NCBI GenBank assembly: GCA_020425835.1
Contig: JAGQRC010000220.1
Location: 1-6,509, forward strand
Length of the DNA: 6,509 nucleotides
DNA from: Planctomycetota bacterium
GTDB lineage: Bacteria > Planctomycetota > UBA8108 > UBA1146 > JAJFFE01
Reading direction: 5' to 3'
The position numbers were made by a program, and so were the translations under genes. Position 1 is the stretch's first letter; every line of letters begins with the position of its first letter. Shown here in pieces: positions 5,960-6,509 of this stretch. Under the pieces are notes generated by a model that made no database searches, was not told the origin of the DNA, and saw only the letters and a list, made by a program, of their open reading frames with translations.

Positions 5960-6509
5960 TCAGTCCCCGCGTTCGTAGTACTGCCGGATCATCGGAAAGA
6001 GGTACTCGTCGAACGCGCGATCCTCGTCGTACTCCGGAGCCCAGCCCCAGTCTCGCCGAGCCGGCGCATCGTCGATGTCCGCCGGCCAGGAGTCGACGAT
6101 CGCGGCACGAGGGCGATCCGGGCCGAACGAGATGTCCGCATCCGGGAACGCCTCGATCACCCGCGAACGGATCTGGTTCGCGGTCAAGCTGAACGACGAC
6201 ACGTTGTAGACGCGCTGCTGGAGTCGCGATGCGTCGCAACTCGCGAGGTCGATGAGCGCCTTGACCCCGTCGGGCATCGCCATGAACGGCAGCGTCGCGT
6301 CACCGTCGACGAAGCAGACGTACGGCTCGCCCCGCGCCGCCGCGTGGATCATCTCCGGCGCATAGTCGCTCGTGCCTCCCGAGGGCACGGTGACGGCGCT
6401 GATCAGCCCGGGGAAGCGCAACGCGCGGAAGTCGACGCCGCTCGATCGATGGTCGCTGGCGAGCTGGCGGAAGTGGTGCGTGTAGTAGCGGCCGAGGTGC
6501 TCGCAGTAG
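5960..6509 (-). CDS. tdh: L-threonine 3-dehydrogenase, SDR type (C-terminal part; gene runs off the right edge)
   Basis: Oxidises L-threonine to 2-amino-3-oxobutyrate with NAD+ in the cytosol. About 182 C-terminal codons are in the window and the frame stays open to its edge, so the Rossmann GxxGxxG and the catalytic YxxxK (expected just before the visible YCEHLGRYY) lie outside. Visible signatures match the extended-SDR threonine dehydrogenases of animals and bacteria rather than sugar epimerases: LRFPGLIS followed by PSGGTSDYA, a CF.....TLPFMAMPD stretch, VYNVSSFSLTANQI, and near the end RAAIVDSWPADIDD then AR.DWGW.PEYD. A TTG at 6419-6421 could look like a start, but conserved sequence continues upstream of it, so it is an internal Leu. 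The stop lies four nt before the alpha-oxoamine synthase start, pointing to one operon for threonine to glycine plus acetyl-CoA. UDP-glucose epimerase is a less likely alternative. Confidence 0.87.
   Translation of the reverse strand, partial: YCEHLGRYYTHHFRQLASDHRSSGVDFRALRFPGLISAVTVPSGGTSDYAPEMIHAAARGEPYVCFVDGDATLPFMAMPDGVKALIDLASCDASRLQQRVYNVSSFSLTANQIRSRVIEAFPDADISFGPDRPRAAIVDSWPADIDDAPARRDWGWAPEYDEDRAFDEYLFPMIRQYYERGD
5964..5968 (-). promoter_or_regulatory. Ribosome-binding site of the alpha-oxoamine synthase gene
   Basis: The minus strand reads GGGGA eight nt before the GTG at 5955. It lies in the last codons of the dehydrogenase gene, consistent with re-initiation within one transcript. 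Confidence 0.4.

Noticed and set aside
5317..6192. Plus-strand open frame of 291 codons antisense to the alpha-oxoamine synthase and dehydrogenase genes
   Set aside because: It spans the junction of two well-supported minus-strand genes and resembles no protein family I know.

Overview
The window is GC-rich (roughly two thirds G+C by eye), densely coding bacterial DNA with five protein genes and no rRNA, tRNA, CRISPR array or insertion sequence that I can see. The best taxonomic hint is the C-terminal tail of the first protein: two dockerin/EF-hand-like repeats of the form GDCNGDG..IADAL..LNYLF.SG followed by a Cys-rich CG.DPT...C..YPAC ending. That tail is typical of exported proteins of Planctomycetota and a few neighbouring phyla. 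This is an inference from protein style, not a phylogenetic placement.

Layout, left to right. (1) On the minus strand, a secreted endonuclease I-family nuclease with a lamin-tail-like beta domain and a dockerin-like tail. (2) A divergent, non-coding gap of about 310 bp. It holds three tandem 13-bp units carrying GGGAGAATGA, a near-copy of that unit in the opposite orientation that serves as ribosome-binding region of the next gene, and a perfect 7-bp-stem palindrome. (3) On the plus strand, a soluble HD-GYP protein, predicted to be a cyclic-di-GMP phosphodiesterase, with every metal ligand intact. (4) A stem-loop lying between convergent genes, a candidate bidirectional terminator. (5) A tightly packed minus-strand operon read from right to left: an SDR-type L-threonine 3-dehydrogenase (its N-terminus lies outside the window), 4 nt, an alpha-oxoamine synthase, a 4-nt GTGA overlap, and a 645-residue lipoprotein that joins a beta-lactamase-like domain to a C39-like cysteine-peptidase domain.

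How the genes may work together. Threonine dehydrogenase makes 2-amino-3-oxobutyrate, and the alpha-oxoamine synthase next to it is well placed to cleave this with CoA to glycine and acetyl-CoA, so the right end looks like a threonine-degradation unit. The lipoprotein is translationally coupled to it but has no obvious link to threonine. It is the most unusual item here: a surface- or periplasm-anchored protein whose beta-lactamase-like domain keeps the nucleophile-like Ser, an SNE and a KNG motif but has Leu where the catalytic Lys of SxxK should be, while its C39-like domain keeps Cys, His and Asp. The divergent nuclease and HD-GYP genes could both act in biofilm turnover (extracellular DNA and c-di-GMP), but that is inference from adjacency. 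I do not see a clear, complete new multi-gene system. The lipoprotein architecture and the repeated start-site motif are the leads worth following.
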